From Dokdonia sp. PRO95 (GTDB taxonomy: Bacteria; Bacteroidota; Bacteroidia; Flavobacteriales; Flavobacteriaceae), in assembly GCF_000355805.1 (NCBI RefSeq), contig NZ_CM001837.1, forward strand, positions 1,762,055-1,826,054: a stretch of DNA of 64,000 nt, given 5' to 3'. A program made the translations under genes and the position numbers. Below are positions 44,437-52,524 of the stretch, one piece after another. The notes below the pieces were generated by a model that saw only the letters and a program-made list of their open reading frames with translations, was not told where the DNA came from and searched no databases. The first letter of the stretch is position 1. Every line of letters starts with the position of its first letter.

Positions 44437-45849
44437 TTATAACAGAGTGGTAGGGCATACATACTCAGACCTAGGAACCGTAGTTTCTGTAATTTGAGCA
44501 AAACCACCTCGTACATCGCTGAAATCTTGCCAGCCGCGTTGCTTTAAAATAGAAGCAGCAATCATACTTCTATATCCTCCGGCGCAGTGAAGAATGAAAG
44601 GCTTGTTTTTTGGGAATTGTGCGAGATGCTGGTTAATCTCATTGAGAGGCACGTTAATAGCCCCGAGTAGGTGTTCTGACGAGAATTCACTCTTTTTACG
44701 TACATCAAAAACAAGAGGTTGTCCCATTTTATATTCGGCTTCTAGCTGTTGAGGTGAAATACGAGTGATTGTTTCAAAATCTTTGCCGCTCTCTTTCCAT
44801 GAGGAGAAGCTATTTTTTAAGAAACCAATAGTAAAATCATAACCTACACGAGAAAGTCTAGTAATCGTTTCCTCTTCTTTGCCTGGATCTGTAATTAATA
44901 AAATTTCTTGTTTTACGTCAGGAATCATTTCTCCTACCCATTGTGCAAAATTACCGTCTAGGCCTATGTTTATGCTGTTAGGTATAAAACCTTCTGCAAA
45001 GACTTCGGCATCGCGAGTATCTAGCATAAGTGCACCTGTTTCATTTGCTATTATTTCAAAGGCTTCTGGATCAAGTGGCTTAGTTGCACGATCAATTATA
45101 GTGTCCAGGCTTTCATATCCTTTAATGTTCATCAAGACATTTTGTGGGAAGTATCCAGGAGGTGTGGTAAGTCCAGTAAGTACAGCTTTTATAAACTCAT
45201 CTTTAGACATTTCCTGAAGCGCATAATTGAATTTTTTCTGATTACCTAAGGTGTCTGTGGTTTCCTTACTCATCATTTTACCACAAGCAGATCCAGCACC
45301 ATGATTAGGGTACACAATAAGATTGTCATCTAGGGGCATTATTTTGTTTCTCAAAGAGTCGTACAAGTGACCAGCGAGTTTTTCTTCTGTGAGGTCAGAC
45401 ACTACATGTTGCGCAAGATCTGGACGACCTACATCACCTATAAAGAGTGTGTCTCCAGTGATAATACCGTGCTCGTTTCCTAGTTGGTCTATGAGGAGAT
45501 ATGTTGTGCTCTCCATGGTATGACCAGGAGTGTGGATAACTTTAACTTTGTAATTACCTACCTCAAAAATTTGACCATCTGTTGCTATAATAGCATCATA
45601 AGCGGGTTTTGCTTCGGGACCAAAAACAATATCTGCTCCTGTTTTTTTACGTAAATCAAGGTGGCCACTTACAAAGTCTGCATGAAAGTGTGTTTCAAAA
45701 ACATACTTGATTGTAGCATTATCTATTTGTGCACGTTCTAGGTATGGTTGCACCTCTCTTAAAGGGTCAAAGACTGCAGCCTCTCCGTTACTTTCGATAT
45801 AATATGCTGCATGAGCAATGCATCCTGTATAAATTTGTTCTACTTTCAT
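44437..45849 (-). CDS. Persulfide dioxygenase-like MBL domain with two rhodanese domains (copy B)
   Basis: 470 residues, a paralogue of the protein encoded immediately downstream (42870-44276), in the same order of domains. Metal site FETHFHADFVSGH and GHTMESTTYLL are conserved; rhodanese domain 1 again lacks its cysteine (LLITDPGKEEE), and domain 2 keeps C422 in LHCAGGYRSM. Both end with the same SEYVCPTTL-type tail, which adds a conserved cysteine. The duplication is probably old, since the sequences have diverged throughout. It has its own box promoter at 45879-45922. Confidence 0.9.
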   Translation of the reverse strand: MKVEQIYTGCIAHAAYYIESNGEAAVFDPLREVQPYLERAQIDNATIKYVFETHFHADFVSGHLDLRKKTGADIVFGPEAKPAYDAIIATDGQIFEVGNYKVKVIHTPGHTMESTTYLLIDQLGNEHGIITGDTLFIGDVGRPDLAQHVVSDLTEEKLAGHLYDSLRNKIMPLDDNLIVYPNHGAGSACGKMMSKETTDTLGNQKKFNYALQEMSKDEFIKAVLTGLTTPPGYFPQNVLMNIKGYESLDTIIDRATKPLDPEAFEIIANETGALMLDTRDAEVFAEGFIPNSINIGLDGNFAQWVGEMIPDVKQEILLITDPGKEEETITRLSRVGYDFTIGFLKNSFSSWKESGKDFETITRISPQQLEAEYKMGQPLVFDVRKKSEFSSEHLLGAINVPLNEINQHLAQFPKNKPFILHCAGGYRSMIAASILKQRGWQDFSDVRGGFAQITETTVPRSEYVCPTTLL

Positions 45850-45878
45850 TTTATGTGGATTTTTAAATTACAACAACA

Positions 45879-45922
45879 TAAAAGTAAGCAGTCATTTCAA
45901 GTATGTAGGTTACTTAAGTTAC
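45879..45922 (-). promoter_or_regulatory. GTAAC-box promoter of MBL-rhodanese B
   Basis: Box GTTACTTAAGTTAC (45909-45922; one change in the left arm), 22-bp gap, -7 element TACTTTTA on the minus strand (45879-45886). Confidence 0.86.
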
Positions 45923-45991
45923 ACAAATGTAGATAGTTTATAAACTATGATATTTGTCATGTTATGTCTTGGTAGCGACAAGTGTTCTCAC

Positions 45992-46033
45992 AAAAAAAAG
46001 GCTATTTCTAATAGTAAGAAATAGCCTTTTTTG
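45992..46033. terminator. Terminator of the TauE/SafE gene
   Basis: Long stem AAAAAGGCTATTTCT/AGAAATAGCCTTTTT with T-rich flanks on both strands. Confidence 0.9.
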
Positions 46034-46048
46034 TAATTTTTATTCTCT

Positions 46049-46861
46049 TTAGTGTTTTACAAAAAACTCCATGTAAAAAATGAATATTGCCATTACAAAT
46101 ATAAAGTAGCCAAAACCTCTTTTTAATTTATCTCCATCTATAAAATTACTGAGGTAACTGCCTATAAAAATCCCTGCAAATGATATGCTTGTAAATATGG
46201 AAAGAAATAACCAGTCAATATCCATGGTTATGGCATCTCCTAGAAAGAAGCCCATCAATGATTTAAAAGCAATAATGATTAAAGAAGTACCTACGGCAAC
46301 CTTCATTTCTACATTTGCTAGTATAACCAGGGCGGGAATGATGAGAAAACCTCCTCCAGCGCCTATCATTCCAGTAATACCTCCTACGATGAGACCTTCT
46401 ATTAAAATAAGTGGGTAATTGTAAGTGACAGTGCCGTCACCTTTTTGTTTATTATCCTTTCTTTTTTTAAGCATAGAAAAGGCTGCAGGAATCATGAGGA
46501 TTGCAAAGAGTCCAAACATTGCCATCCTACGAGTAAACTCAAAATCACCTGTGGTAAATAAAATATCTGGTAATGCAGGTACTACGTAGTGTCTCACAAC
46601 GGTAACTCCCACAATAGCGGGTAGTCCAAAAACAATTGCTGTTCTCCAGTCTACATAGCCTTTAAGATGTTGTTTAAAACCACCTACGAGGGCACTTGCT
46701 CCTACAATGAATAAAGAATATGCAGTAGCGACTTTTTCATTTACAGAAAATAAGTAAGCTAGTACTGGTACAGCGAGTATAGAACCACCACCACCTATTA
46801 GACCTAAAGAAATGCCGATGATCAAGGCGCTTATATATCCAAGTATTTCTAGTATCTCCAT
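46049..46861 (-). CDS. TauE/SafE family sulfite/anion exporter
   Basis: 270 residues from the ATG at 46861; the -7 element at 46886-46893 excludes the longer frame. About eight membrane helices in two repeats, each with the family motif: GLIGGGGSILAVPVLAYL near the N-terminus and GMIGAGGGFLIIPALVIL in the second half. Members export sulfite or sulfonates. Here it would remove the sulfite made by the two persulfide dioxygenases. It is preceded by its own box promoter. Confidence 0.9.
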   Translation of the reverse strand: MEILEILGYISALIIGISLGLIGGGGSILAVPVLAYLFSVNEKVATAYSLFIVGASALVGGFKQHLKGYVDWRTAIVFGLPAIVGVTVVRHYVVPALPDILFTTGDFEFTRRMAMFGLFAILMIPAAFSMLKKRKDNKQKGDGTVTYNYPLILIEGLIVGGITGMIGAGGGFLIIPALVILANVEMKVAVGTSLIIIAFKSLMGFFLGDAITMDIDWLFLSIFTSISFAGIFIGSYLSNFIDGDKLKRGFGYFIFVMAIFIFYMEFFVKH

Positions 46862-46885
46862 TATGAGCTTCTTTGTATTGAGAAG

Positions 46886-46929
46886 CAAAAATAGACTTGC
46901 AATATATACCTAGGTGTAACCCAAGTTAC
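46886..46929 (-). promoter_or_regulatory. GTAAC-box promoter of the TauE/SafE gene
   Basis: Box GTAACCCAAGTTAC (46916-46929), 22-bp gap, -7 element TATTTTTG on the minus strand (46886-46893), a full consensus match. The box is only 7 bp from the stop codon of the regulator gene. Confidence 0.87.
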
Positions 46930-46936
46930 TTAAGGG

Positions 46937-47569
46937 CTATAAATTTATAATTTGAATGTTATTTCTGTGGAGTTCGATTTTGCCTAAGTTTTCGAGCTTC
47001 TTGAGAAGTCTTGATACCACTACTCTTGAGGTGTGTAATTCATAAGCAATCTCTTGATGCGTGTTATGAATAATTTGCTCATCGTTTACTCTAGCCTTTT
47101 CTTTTAAGTAGTTTAAAAGGCGTTCATCCATGTTATCAAATGCGATACTGTCAAGAGTTTGTAATAGCTCGTTAAGGCGGTTATGATAACTCTCAAACAC
47201 AAAATTTCTCCAAGACTTATATTTAGCCGTCCATTCTTCCATTTTTTGAACGGGTACCATAATGAGCTTGGTGTCTGTCTCTGCAATGGCTCGTATTTCA
47301 CTCTTTGTTTGCCCCATGCAGCATGTCATTGTCATAGAGCAGGTATCTCCTTTTTCTAGATAGTAGAGTAGGAGTTCGTCACCATTTTTATCTTCTCTCA
47401 GTACCTTTATCACTCCAGAGACCAGTAGAGGCATGCCTTTTACATAACTGCCTATTTCCATGAGTTTAAATCCTGCGGGAACTTCTTTGTAAGTTCCTAC
47501 TTGGAGTATCTCATTAATAAGCACATCTTCAAAGAGATGACCGTAGCTCGTTTTTAATTCTTGAATCAT
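46937..47569 (-). CDS. Crp/Fnr family regulator with sensor-domain cysteines
   Basis: 210 residues. A cNMP-type beta roll (about 20-110) contains GDTCSMTMTCCMGQTKSEIRA with C77, C83 and C84; a dimer helix follows, then a winged helix with THQEIAYELHTSRVVVSRLLKKLE. The cysteines do not have Fnr spacing for a 4Fe-4S cluster but could sense thiol oxidants or persulfides. It is translationally coupled to the DUF983 gene (TAATG), and that operon carries the same box as the sulfur genes. It is therefore the prime candidate for the protein that binds GTAAC-N4-GTTAC, regulating itself too. Confidence 0.88.
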   Translation of the reverse strand: MIQELKTSYGHLFEDVLINEILQVGTYKEVPAGFKLMEIGSYVKGMPLLVSGVIKVLREDKNGDELLLYYLEKGDTCSMTMTCCMGQTKSEIRAIAETDTKLIMVPVQKMEEWTAKYKSWRNFVFESYHNRLNELLQTLDSIAFDNMDERLLNYLKEKARVNDEQIIHNTHQEIAYELHTSRVVVSRLLKKLENLGKIELHRNNIQIINL

Positions 47570-47952
47570 TATTCGGCTTTTTTGAGAATGTTAGGGTCGT
47601 ATTTAAAAAAGAAATGAGCCCAAATCGACTTTGATACAGCTCCAATGTAAGGCATCGTCAAGATAAGAGCAATCACAATACTGGTTAAAATACCTGTAGG
47701 ACCAAAATCTAAACCAAAAATAAGAGATAAAACATAAACGGCCACAGCAACCGCAATACCAACTCCATATGAAACATACATAGAGCCAGTATAAAAACTA
47801 GGTTCTATGCTATATTTTAATTGACATTTGGGGCAGTTCTTTTTAACCTTATTCATATTAGATAGCTTATAAGGATGTGCTTCAAGAAATTCGCCTTCTC
47901 TGCATTGAGGACATTTTAAAAATAAGATGCTATATACTATCGATTTACCCAT
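47569..47952 (-). CDS. DUF983 family membrane protein, co-transcribed with the Crp/Fnr regulator
   Basis: 127 residues from the ATG at 47952; a longer frame is rejected because the -7 element (47971-47978) would fall inside it. Two zinc-knuckle pairs (KCPQCREGE and NCPKCQLKYS) are followed by SFYTGSMYVSYGVGIAVAVAVYVL and a second membrane segment. It is a paralogue of the protein at 2921-3316. Being first in the regulator operon, it might be a membrane part of the sensing or of cytochrome-oxidase biogenesis; this is a guess. Confidence 0.82.
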   Translation of the reverse strand: MGKSIVYSILFLKCPQCREGEFLEAHPYKLSNMNKVKKNCPKCQLKYSIEPSFYTGSMYVSYGVGIAVAVAVYVLSLIFGLDFGPTGILTSIVIALILTMPYIGAVSKSIWAHFFFKYDPNILKKAE

Positions 47953-47970
47953 ATATAATTCAATTTTATG

Positions 47971-48014
47971 TAAAGTTAATAGTATTAAAATATGCTCACA
48001 GTAACTTATGTTAC
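47971..48014 (-). promoter_or_regulatory. GTAAC-box promoter of the DUF983-Crp/Fnr operon
   Basis: Box GTAACTTATGTTAC (48001-48014), 22-bp gap, -7 element TAACTTTA on the minus strand (47971-47978). It implies autoregulation of the regulator gene. Confidence 0.87.
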
Positions 48015-48168
48015 AAAGCGAAATCAAAAAATGTAATTACAAAATGCCATACCGAATGTAACTGGCAAATTTTAAAGGTGTTTCTAGGTGTAATGGTATG
48101 ATTGTCTATCAATTAGTTTTAGTCAAGGTGTTTGATAGGTGTAGTGAAAAGAAGTAGCCTTTTTAAAT

Positions 48169-48199
48169 TTGTGACGGACGAGATTGTAAAGTATCTTCG
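48169..48199 (+). promoter_or_regulatory. Candidate promoter of the YgjV/SemiSWEET-like gene
   Basis: TTG (48169-48171), 20-bp spacer, TATCTTCG (48192-48199; one mismatch). About 40 bases before the start codon. Confidence 0.5.
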
Positions 48200-48244
48200 C
48201 GCGTTCATGTCAGTACGCGTTACGTGCTAAAACAATAAAAAATA

Positions 48245-48463
48245 ATGGAAATCAATCCTACAGAAATTGTCGGTTACCTAGCAAGTCTTTTTGTATTGCT
48301 ATCATTTTTAAATAAAGATTTACGCAAGTTGCGTATTGTAAACTCTATAGGCTGTGCATTATTTGTAACGTATGGAGTGTTATTAGGTAGTATTCCTATC
48401 ATTATTACTAATCTTGCAATACTATTTGTAAACGGATATTATCTCTTTGTAAAGAAGGATTAA
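48245..48463 (+). CDS. Small three-helix membrane protein (YgjV/SemiSWEET-like)
   Basis: 72 residues with three membrane segments. VGYLASLFVLLSFLNKDLRKLRIVNSIGCALFVTYG and a final helix match the short YgjV-like/SemiSWEET-type fold that works as a dimer. A transport role, possibly for sugars, cannot be inferred from the sequence alone. Confidence 0.65.
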   Translation: MEINPTEIVGYLASLFVLLSFLNKDLRKLRIVNSIGCALFVTYGVLLGSIPIIITNLAILFVNGYYLFVKKD

Positions 48464-48572
48464 TGTATCTCTCTGTTTTACAGTGCTTATCGTGAGTGAG
48501 GAGAGCCATAGTTTAATTTGTGCTTTTTGATTCTACAAATGAATATTGCTAAACATAAATTTGCATAAATCC

Positions 48573-48603
48573 TTGTAAATTAGTATGAGTTCGCTTATAT
48601 TCG
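48573..48603 (+). promoter_or_regulatory. Candidate promoter of the 74-residue protein gene
   Basis: TTG (48573-48575), 20-bp spacer, TATATTCG (48596-48603; one mismatch). It supports the ATG at 48623 as start. Confidence 0.5.
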
Positions 48604-48622
48604 CCAAAATTTGAAATACTGT

Positions 48623-48847
48623 ATGAAATTAATGGAAGAAGCGGTGGCTTTTGAAAATGCTTCAATGAGCAATATGTCCACCAGTGATCGCGTTGCTGCT
48701 TCAAGAGAGGCAAAACGACTCATTCTTGCACTGAATGAGATTTTTAAAGAGACAAAAGACTCTGAAATAATGGATGCTATGAAGCGTCTCACCGAAAAGA
48801 AAAAAAAGATAGAAAAACGCTTGAAGGGTAGACCTGATAGTATGTAA
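48623..48847 (+). CDS. Small basic helical protein of unknown function
   Basis: 74 residues from the ATG at 48623. Helical, ending in a strongly basic stretch (RLTEKKKKIEKRLKGRPDSM); no membrane segment or known motif. The basic tail and position before an RNA methyltransferase gene suggest nucleic-acid contact, without proof. A terminator follows at 48851-48880. Confidence 0.6.
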   Translation: MKLMEEAVAFENASMSNMSTSDRVAASREAKRLILALNEIFKETKDSEIMDAMKRLTEKKKKIEKRLKGRPDSM

Positions 48848-48850
48848 AAT

Positions 48851-48880
48851 AAAAGAGGCCTCACTTGTGACGGTCTCTTT
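48851..48880 (+). terminator. Terminator after the small basic protein gene
   Basis: A 10-bp stem AAAAGAGGCC/GGTCTCTTTT (one G-T pair) and a T-run. Confidence 0.8.
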
Positions 48881-48909
48881 TTTATTGAACCCCTTTTAAG
48901 CGTGTGGCT

Positions 48910-49371
48910 ATGCAACCAGACAACTTTACAAACGAATTTTTTGGGATTGGGATACAGAATGGTAAGACACCAGAAAACTTGGGTGTTTTATGGCGCTCTG
49001 CTCAAAACCTAGGAGCCAGTTTTATATTTACCATCGGTAATCGATATGCTAAGCAGGCGAGCGATACTCACAATGCTGTAAAGTCGATGCCGTATTATCA
49101 TTACGATACTTTTGAGGATTTTTTTAAGCATCTTCCTAAGGGTGTGCGTATTGTAGGTGTAGAGCTAGATGATCGTGCTGAGATGCTTGAAACCTTTCAT
49201 CACCCGCGGCGTTGTGTTTACTTACTTGGTGCCGAAGACAATGGTCTTACTAACGAGGCGATTGCAAAGTCGCATTTTCTTATAAAATTTCCTTCTACCT
49301 TAAGTCTCAATGTTGCAGTGGCGGGAAGTATCGTACTTTACGATAGGACTAGGGTAAAGCCTAGATCTTGA
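48910..49371 (+). CDS. SpoU/TrmH family RNA 2'-O-methyltransferase
   Basis: 153 residues from the ATG at 48910 (a GTG two codons earlier is possible). SPOUT motifs: KTPENLGVLWRSAQNLGASFIFTIG, YLLGAEDNGLTNEA and STLSLNVAVAGSIVLYDR. It should methylate a ribose in tRNA or rRNA using S-adenosylmethionine. It is shorter than TrmH and nearer TrmL size. A second, distinct SpoU gene lies at 50457-50993. Confidence 0.88.
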   Translation: MQPDNFTNEFFGIGIQNGKTPENLGVLWRSAQNLGASFIFTIGNRYAKQASDTHNAVKSMPYYHYDTFEDFFKHLPKGVRIVGVELDDRAEMLETFHHPRRCVYLLGAEDNGLTNEAIAKSHFLIKFPSTLSLNVAVAGSIVLYDRTRVKPRS

Positions 49372-49379
49372 TGCATTAC

Positions 49380-49393
49380 GCTTTCGCGAAAGC
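49380..49393. repeat. Palindrome copy 12 (intergenic)
   Basis: Perfect core within the 20-bp form at 49377-49396, just after the first SpoU gene. Confidence 0.97.
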
Positions 49394-49486
49394 GTACTTA
49401 AGCAATTTTCAAAACTCTTATCCTATAATTATTAATCTATAACCGCAGTTCTCGCTTGGTAGCGAGTGCAGCGAGGCAAATTAAAG

Positions 49487-49494
49487 TATCTTTG
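49487..49494 (+). promoter_or_regulatory. Candidate -7 element of era
   Basis: TATCTTTG, a full consensus match 16 bp before the era ATG, implying a very short leader. The nearest TTG upstream (49456) is too far. A hairpin CTCGCT/AGCGAG lies at 49451-49466. Confidence 0.5.
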
Positions 49495-49510
49495 CCTAAA
49501 ATAAAGTATT

Positions 49511-50395
49511 ATGTCTCATAAAGCAGGATTTGTAAACATCATCGGTAACCCTAATGTGGGTAAAAGTACGCTTATGAATGCCTTCGTAGGCGAGCGTCTT
49601 AGTATCATCACTTCAAAAGCTCAAACTACGCGTCACCGTATTCTAGGTATTGTAAACGGTGAAGATTTTCAGATGTTATTAAGTGATACACCTGGTATTA
49701 TCAAACCGGCATATGAGTTACAGGCGTCTATGATGGACTTTGTAAAAAGTGCTTTTGAAGATGCAGATGTGCTTTTATATATCGTTGAGCTGGGTGAAAA
49801 AGAGCTTAAAGATGAGGCATTCTTTAATAAAATACGAGGCTCAAAAATCCCTGTTTTATTACTTATTAATAAGATAGATAAAGGAAATGAGGAGCTACTA
49901 GGAGAGGCATTAAAGTTATGGTCTGAAAAGGTTCCTAATGCTGAGGTATTTGCCATTTCTGCCCTAGAGAGCTTTGGAGTGCCGCAGGTGTTTAATAGAA
50001 TTATTGAGCTTTTACCAGAATCCCCACCTTTTTACCCTAAGGATCAACTTACAGATAAGCCTGAGCGCTTTTTTGTAAACGAGATCATCCGTGAGAAAAT
50101 CTTAATGCACTATAAAAAGGAAATCCCTTATGCGGTAGAGATTGATACCGAAGATTTCTTTGAAGAGGATGAAATTATACGCATGCGATCTGTAATTATG
50201 GTAGAGCGTGACAGTCAGAAAGGTATTATTATTGGTCATAAAGGTAGTGCGCTTAAGAGAATAGGTGTAGAGGCTAGAAAGGATTTACAGAAATTCTTTG
50301 GTAAGCAAGTACATATAGAGCTCTACGTAAAAGTAAATAAGAACTGGAGGAGTAACTCTAACCAGCTTAAACGTTTTGGTTATAACCAGAAATAA
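49511..50395 (+). CDS. era: GTPase Era
   Basis: 294 residues. The GTPase domain has GNPNVGKST, the switch region and SDTPGIIKP, and NKID; the C-terminal KH domain carries VERDSQKGIIIGHKGSALKRIGVEARKDLQ. Era binds the 3' end of 16S rRNA and assists small-subunit maturation. Full length and intact. The abundant palindrome (copy 13) lies just downstream. Confidence 0.97.
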   Translation: MSHKAGFVNIIGNPNVGKSTLMNAFVGERLSIITSKAQTTRHRILGIVNGEDFQMLLSDTPGIIKPAYELQASMMDFVKSAFEDADVLLYIVELGEKELKDEAFFNKIRGSKIPVLLLINKIDKGNEELLGEALKLWSEKVPNAEVFAISALESFGVPQVFNRIIELLPESPPFYPKDQLTDKPERFFVNEIIREKILMHYKKEIPYAVEIDTEDFFEEDEIIRMRSVIMVERDSQKGIIIGHKGSALKRIGVEARKDLQKFFGKQVHIELYVKVNKNWRSNSNQLKRFGYNQK

Positions 50396-50404
50396 TATAA
50401 GTGC

Positions 50405-50418
50405 GCTTTCGCGAAAGC
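50405..50418. repeat. Palindrome copy 13 (intergenic)
   Basis: Perfect core, 9 bp after the era stop; the outer arms are poorly matched. Confidence 0.97.
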
Positions 50419-50456
50419 ATAAGTTTATAAAGTATTACGGCTACACCAACTGACAC

Positions 50457-50993
50457 ATGAATAGGAAACTTAAAAATAGCGAACTCAACCGAAAATCTGT
50501 TGCCGACTTTAAGGAAGCAGAAAAGACGCCTATAATTATTGTACTTGATAATATACGTAGTCTTAATAACGTGGGGTCTGTATTCCGAACTGCAGATGCT
50601 TTTTTGATAGAGAAAATATATCTCTGTGGTATTACTGCAACGCCACCGCATCGAGATATACAAAAGACAGCGCTAGGAGCTACCGATACTGTTACTTGGG
50701 AGTATGCCGAAGATAGCGTTGCTCTTGTACAAAAATTAAAGAAAGACGGTGTTCATGTCTGTGCGATAGAGCAAGCAGAGGGAGCAGTGATGCTTGATAA
50801 ATTTATGCCTATTACAGGCGAGAAGTATGCCGTTGTTTTTGGTAATGAAGTAAAGGGTGTTCAGCAAGAAATCGTGTCCTTAAGTGACACGGTAATTGAA
50901 ATTCCGCAAGTGGGAACTAAGCATTCTCTTAATATTTCTGTGAGTGCTGGAGTAGTTATCTGGGACTTGTTCAGCAAGTTAGGTGTTTCTTAA
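50457..50993 (+). CDS. SpoU/TrmH family RNA 2'-O-methyltransferase
   Basis: 178 residues. SPOUT motifs: VLDNIRSLNNVGSVFRTADAF, FGNEVKGVQQEIVSLSD and VGTKHSLNISVSAGVVIWDL. Distinct from the shorter SpoU protein encoded at 48910-49371; probably modifies a different RNA. It follows era closely and is transcribed in the same direction, possibly from era. Confidence 0.9.
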   Translation: MNRKLKNSELNRKSVADFKEAEKTPIIIVLDNIRSLNNVGSVFRTADAFLIEKIYLCGITATPPHRDIQKTALGATDTVTWEYAEDSVALVQKLKKDGVHVCAIEQAEGAVMLDKFMPITGEKYAVVFGNEVKGVQQEIVSLSDTVIEIPQVGTKHSLNISVSAGVVIWDLFSKLGVS

Positions 50994-51077
50994 TGGTTTG
51001 TTAAGCTGTTATTTAACAGTGAGTTAAGATTGTGTCTTTTTATTTTGTTTATCTTTATTAAATAAAAACTAAACAAG

Positions 51078-51566
51078 ATGTCAAAATTCACAATGCCAAT
51101 CAGATTTGCTTTTGCAATGAGCGGAGGCCTCATAGCGTACTTCTTAGTACTTTCTCTTTTTAACTTACATACTAATATTTTATTCTCGCTTTTTAATGGA
51201 GTGATTGTAGGTTTTGGTATTTACGAGGTTATAAAATACACGAAGATTAAAAACGAATCAAAGTTCACCTACTCGCAGGGTCTTACTAATGGGGTGGTCT
51301 CAGGATTTGTAGCCACTATATTATTTACAGGATTTTTTGCGCTATATGCGGGTAATATAAATCCAGAATTTTTAGATGGATTGATAGGTCCATGGGAGCA
51401 AACATATAATACAAGTATAGGCTCTGTTGTGTTTACAGTAGCGATTGCAGGTTTTGCAACTGCAGTGTGTTTGTCACTTTGCTTCATGCAATTATTTAAG
51501 CCAAGCTGGAATACAGAAGGAACTAAGAAAGTCCTAAAAGATAGAGGTAACTCTGTAAGAGCTTAA
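51078..51566 (+). CDS. DUF4199 family membrane protein
   Basis: 162 residues with four membrane segments. FAMSGGLIAYFLVLSLFNL, a central KYTKIKNESKFTYSQGLTNG between helices 2 and 3, and a final long helix are the DUF4199 pattern, widespread in Bacteroidota. Function unknown. It ends at a strong terminator (51591-51617). Confidence 0.82.
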   Translation: MSKFTMPIRFAFAMSGGLIAYFLVLSLFNLHTNILFSLFNGVIVGFGIYEVIKYTKIKNESKFTYSQGLTNGVVSGFVATILFTGFFALYAGNINPEFLDGLIGPWEQTYNTSIGSVVFTVAIAGFATAVCLSLCFMQLFKPSWNTEGTKKVLKDRGNSVRA

Positions 51567-51590
51567 TTTATGCCCATGCAATAAAATAAC

Positions 51591-51617
51591 AAAAACCGCC
51601 AATTGGCGGTTTTTTTA
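51591..51617. terminator. Terminator between DUF4199 and the lipocalin-like gene
   Basis: Stem AAAAACCGCC/GGCGGTTTTT with loop AATT; T-runs on both strands, bidirectional. Confidence 0.9.
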
Positions 51618-51637
51618 TTGTTTTGTGCTAGAAGGCT

Positions 51638-52201
51638 CTAGTTTACTCTAGCGTAGGTTTGTACTACGTTTATTGTATAAGACAGTCCATCTACTCCTAA
51701 ATTTTGTTCCTCATTAAATCTTAGCTCTAACGTTGTTTCGTTCAGAGTTTCAATAGTAAAAGAAGGTTCTATGTCTGCTTGGATAATTTGAAGATCTCCA
51801 GCTGCAATGAGTTGTTCTCCTTCAAAAGTAAGTTGATCACCGTCTAAAGTCCATTCAGCCTGTTCGTCATTAGTTGTTATAGTTTGTGTTTCTGTAGATA
51901 TAGTCCCATTTATATCTGATGTAATTGTTTCATCGTAAGTTCCATTTGCAGAAACTGTATTATCGTTATTAAATACAACGGTAAAGTCAAAGTTAGATCC
52001 AGTTGATGTGATTGTTGCATCTACTTCATTGCCTTGTGCACTACCACTAAAGCTGCTTTCTTGAGATGTTGCTGTAAGTGACCAGGTGCCTATCAGATTT
52101 TCTTCACTTACATTGTTGCTTCCACCATCATCATCTGTAGAGCAAGATGCGAGGGTGAATGTTATTACGATTAATGTGATGATTGATTTTAAATGTTTCA
52201 T
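51638..52201 (-). CDS. Lipocalin-like lipoprotein
   Basis: 187 residues from the ATG at 52201, placed directly before a lipoprotein signal: hydrophobic IITLIVITFTLA then the lipobox LASC. The mature part is a chain of beta strands starting ENLIGTWSLTATSQES, the GxW start of lipocalins, with repeated Thr/Ser-rich strands. A membrane-anchored small-molecule-binding barrel is likely; ligand unknown. Bacteroidota often encode such proteins. Confidence 0.78.
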   Translation of the reverse strand: MKHLKSIITLIVITFTLASCSTDDDGGSNNVSEENLIGTWSLTATSQESSFSGSAQGNEVDATITSTGSNFDFTVVFNNDNTVSANGTYDETITSDINGTISTETQTITTNDEQAEWTLDGDQLTFEGEQLIAAGDLQIIQADIEPSFTIETLNETTLELRFNEEQNLGVDGLSYTINVVQTYARVN

Positions 52202-52430
52202 TTTTAATTGATTAGTTAAGTGGGCGAAAATATATCTACAATAGTTAAGAGGCAAACAATTACATTAAAACATTTGATATTTATAGATTTATGAAGTTTA
52301 TGACGTTTTCTAGGGTGAATAAATTGATTTTTTTAAGCTCACTTTTGAAGGTCTTGTAGGTTGTATTTTAATATTTTGTAATAATTTCTAGAGAGGACTG
52401 GTATTATTATGTAAAAACAAATGATGCTTA

Positions 52431-52460
52431 TTGTAAATCTGAAGATAAGTAGTATATTTG
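52431..52460 (+). promoter_or_regulatory. Promoter of rplU-rpmA
   Basis: TTG (52431-52433), 19-bp spacer, TATATTTG (52453-52460): a textbook Bacteroidota promoter. The leader of about 60 bases has a small hairpin (TTATTA/TAATAA near 52490-52505) that may be a ribosomal-protein leader. Confidence 0.85.
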
Positions 52461-52524
52461 CACCCGCTTAAACTGAGAGGTTTGGGCTATTATTAGTGTA
52501 ATAACAATATTTTAATTAATCGCT

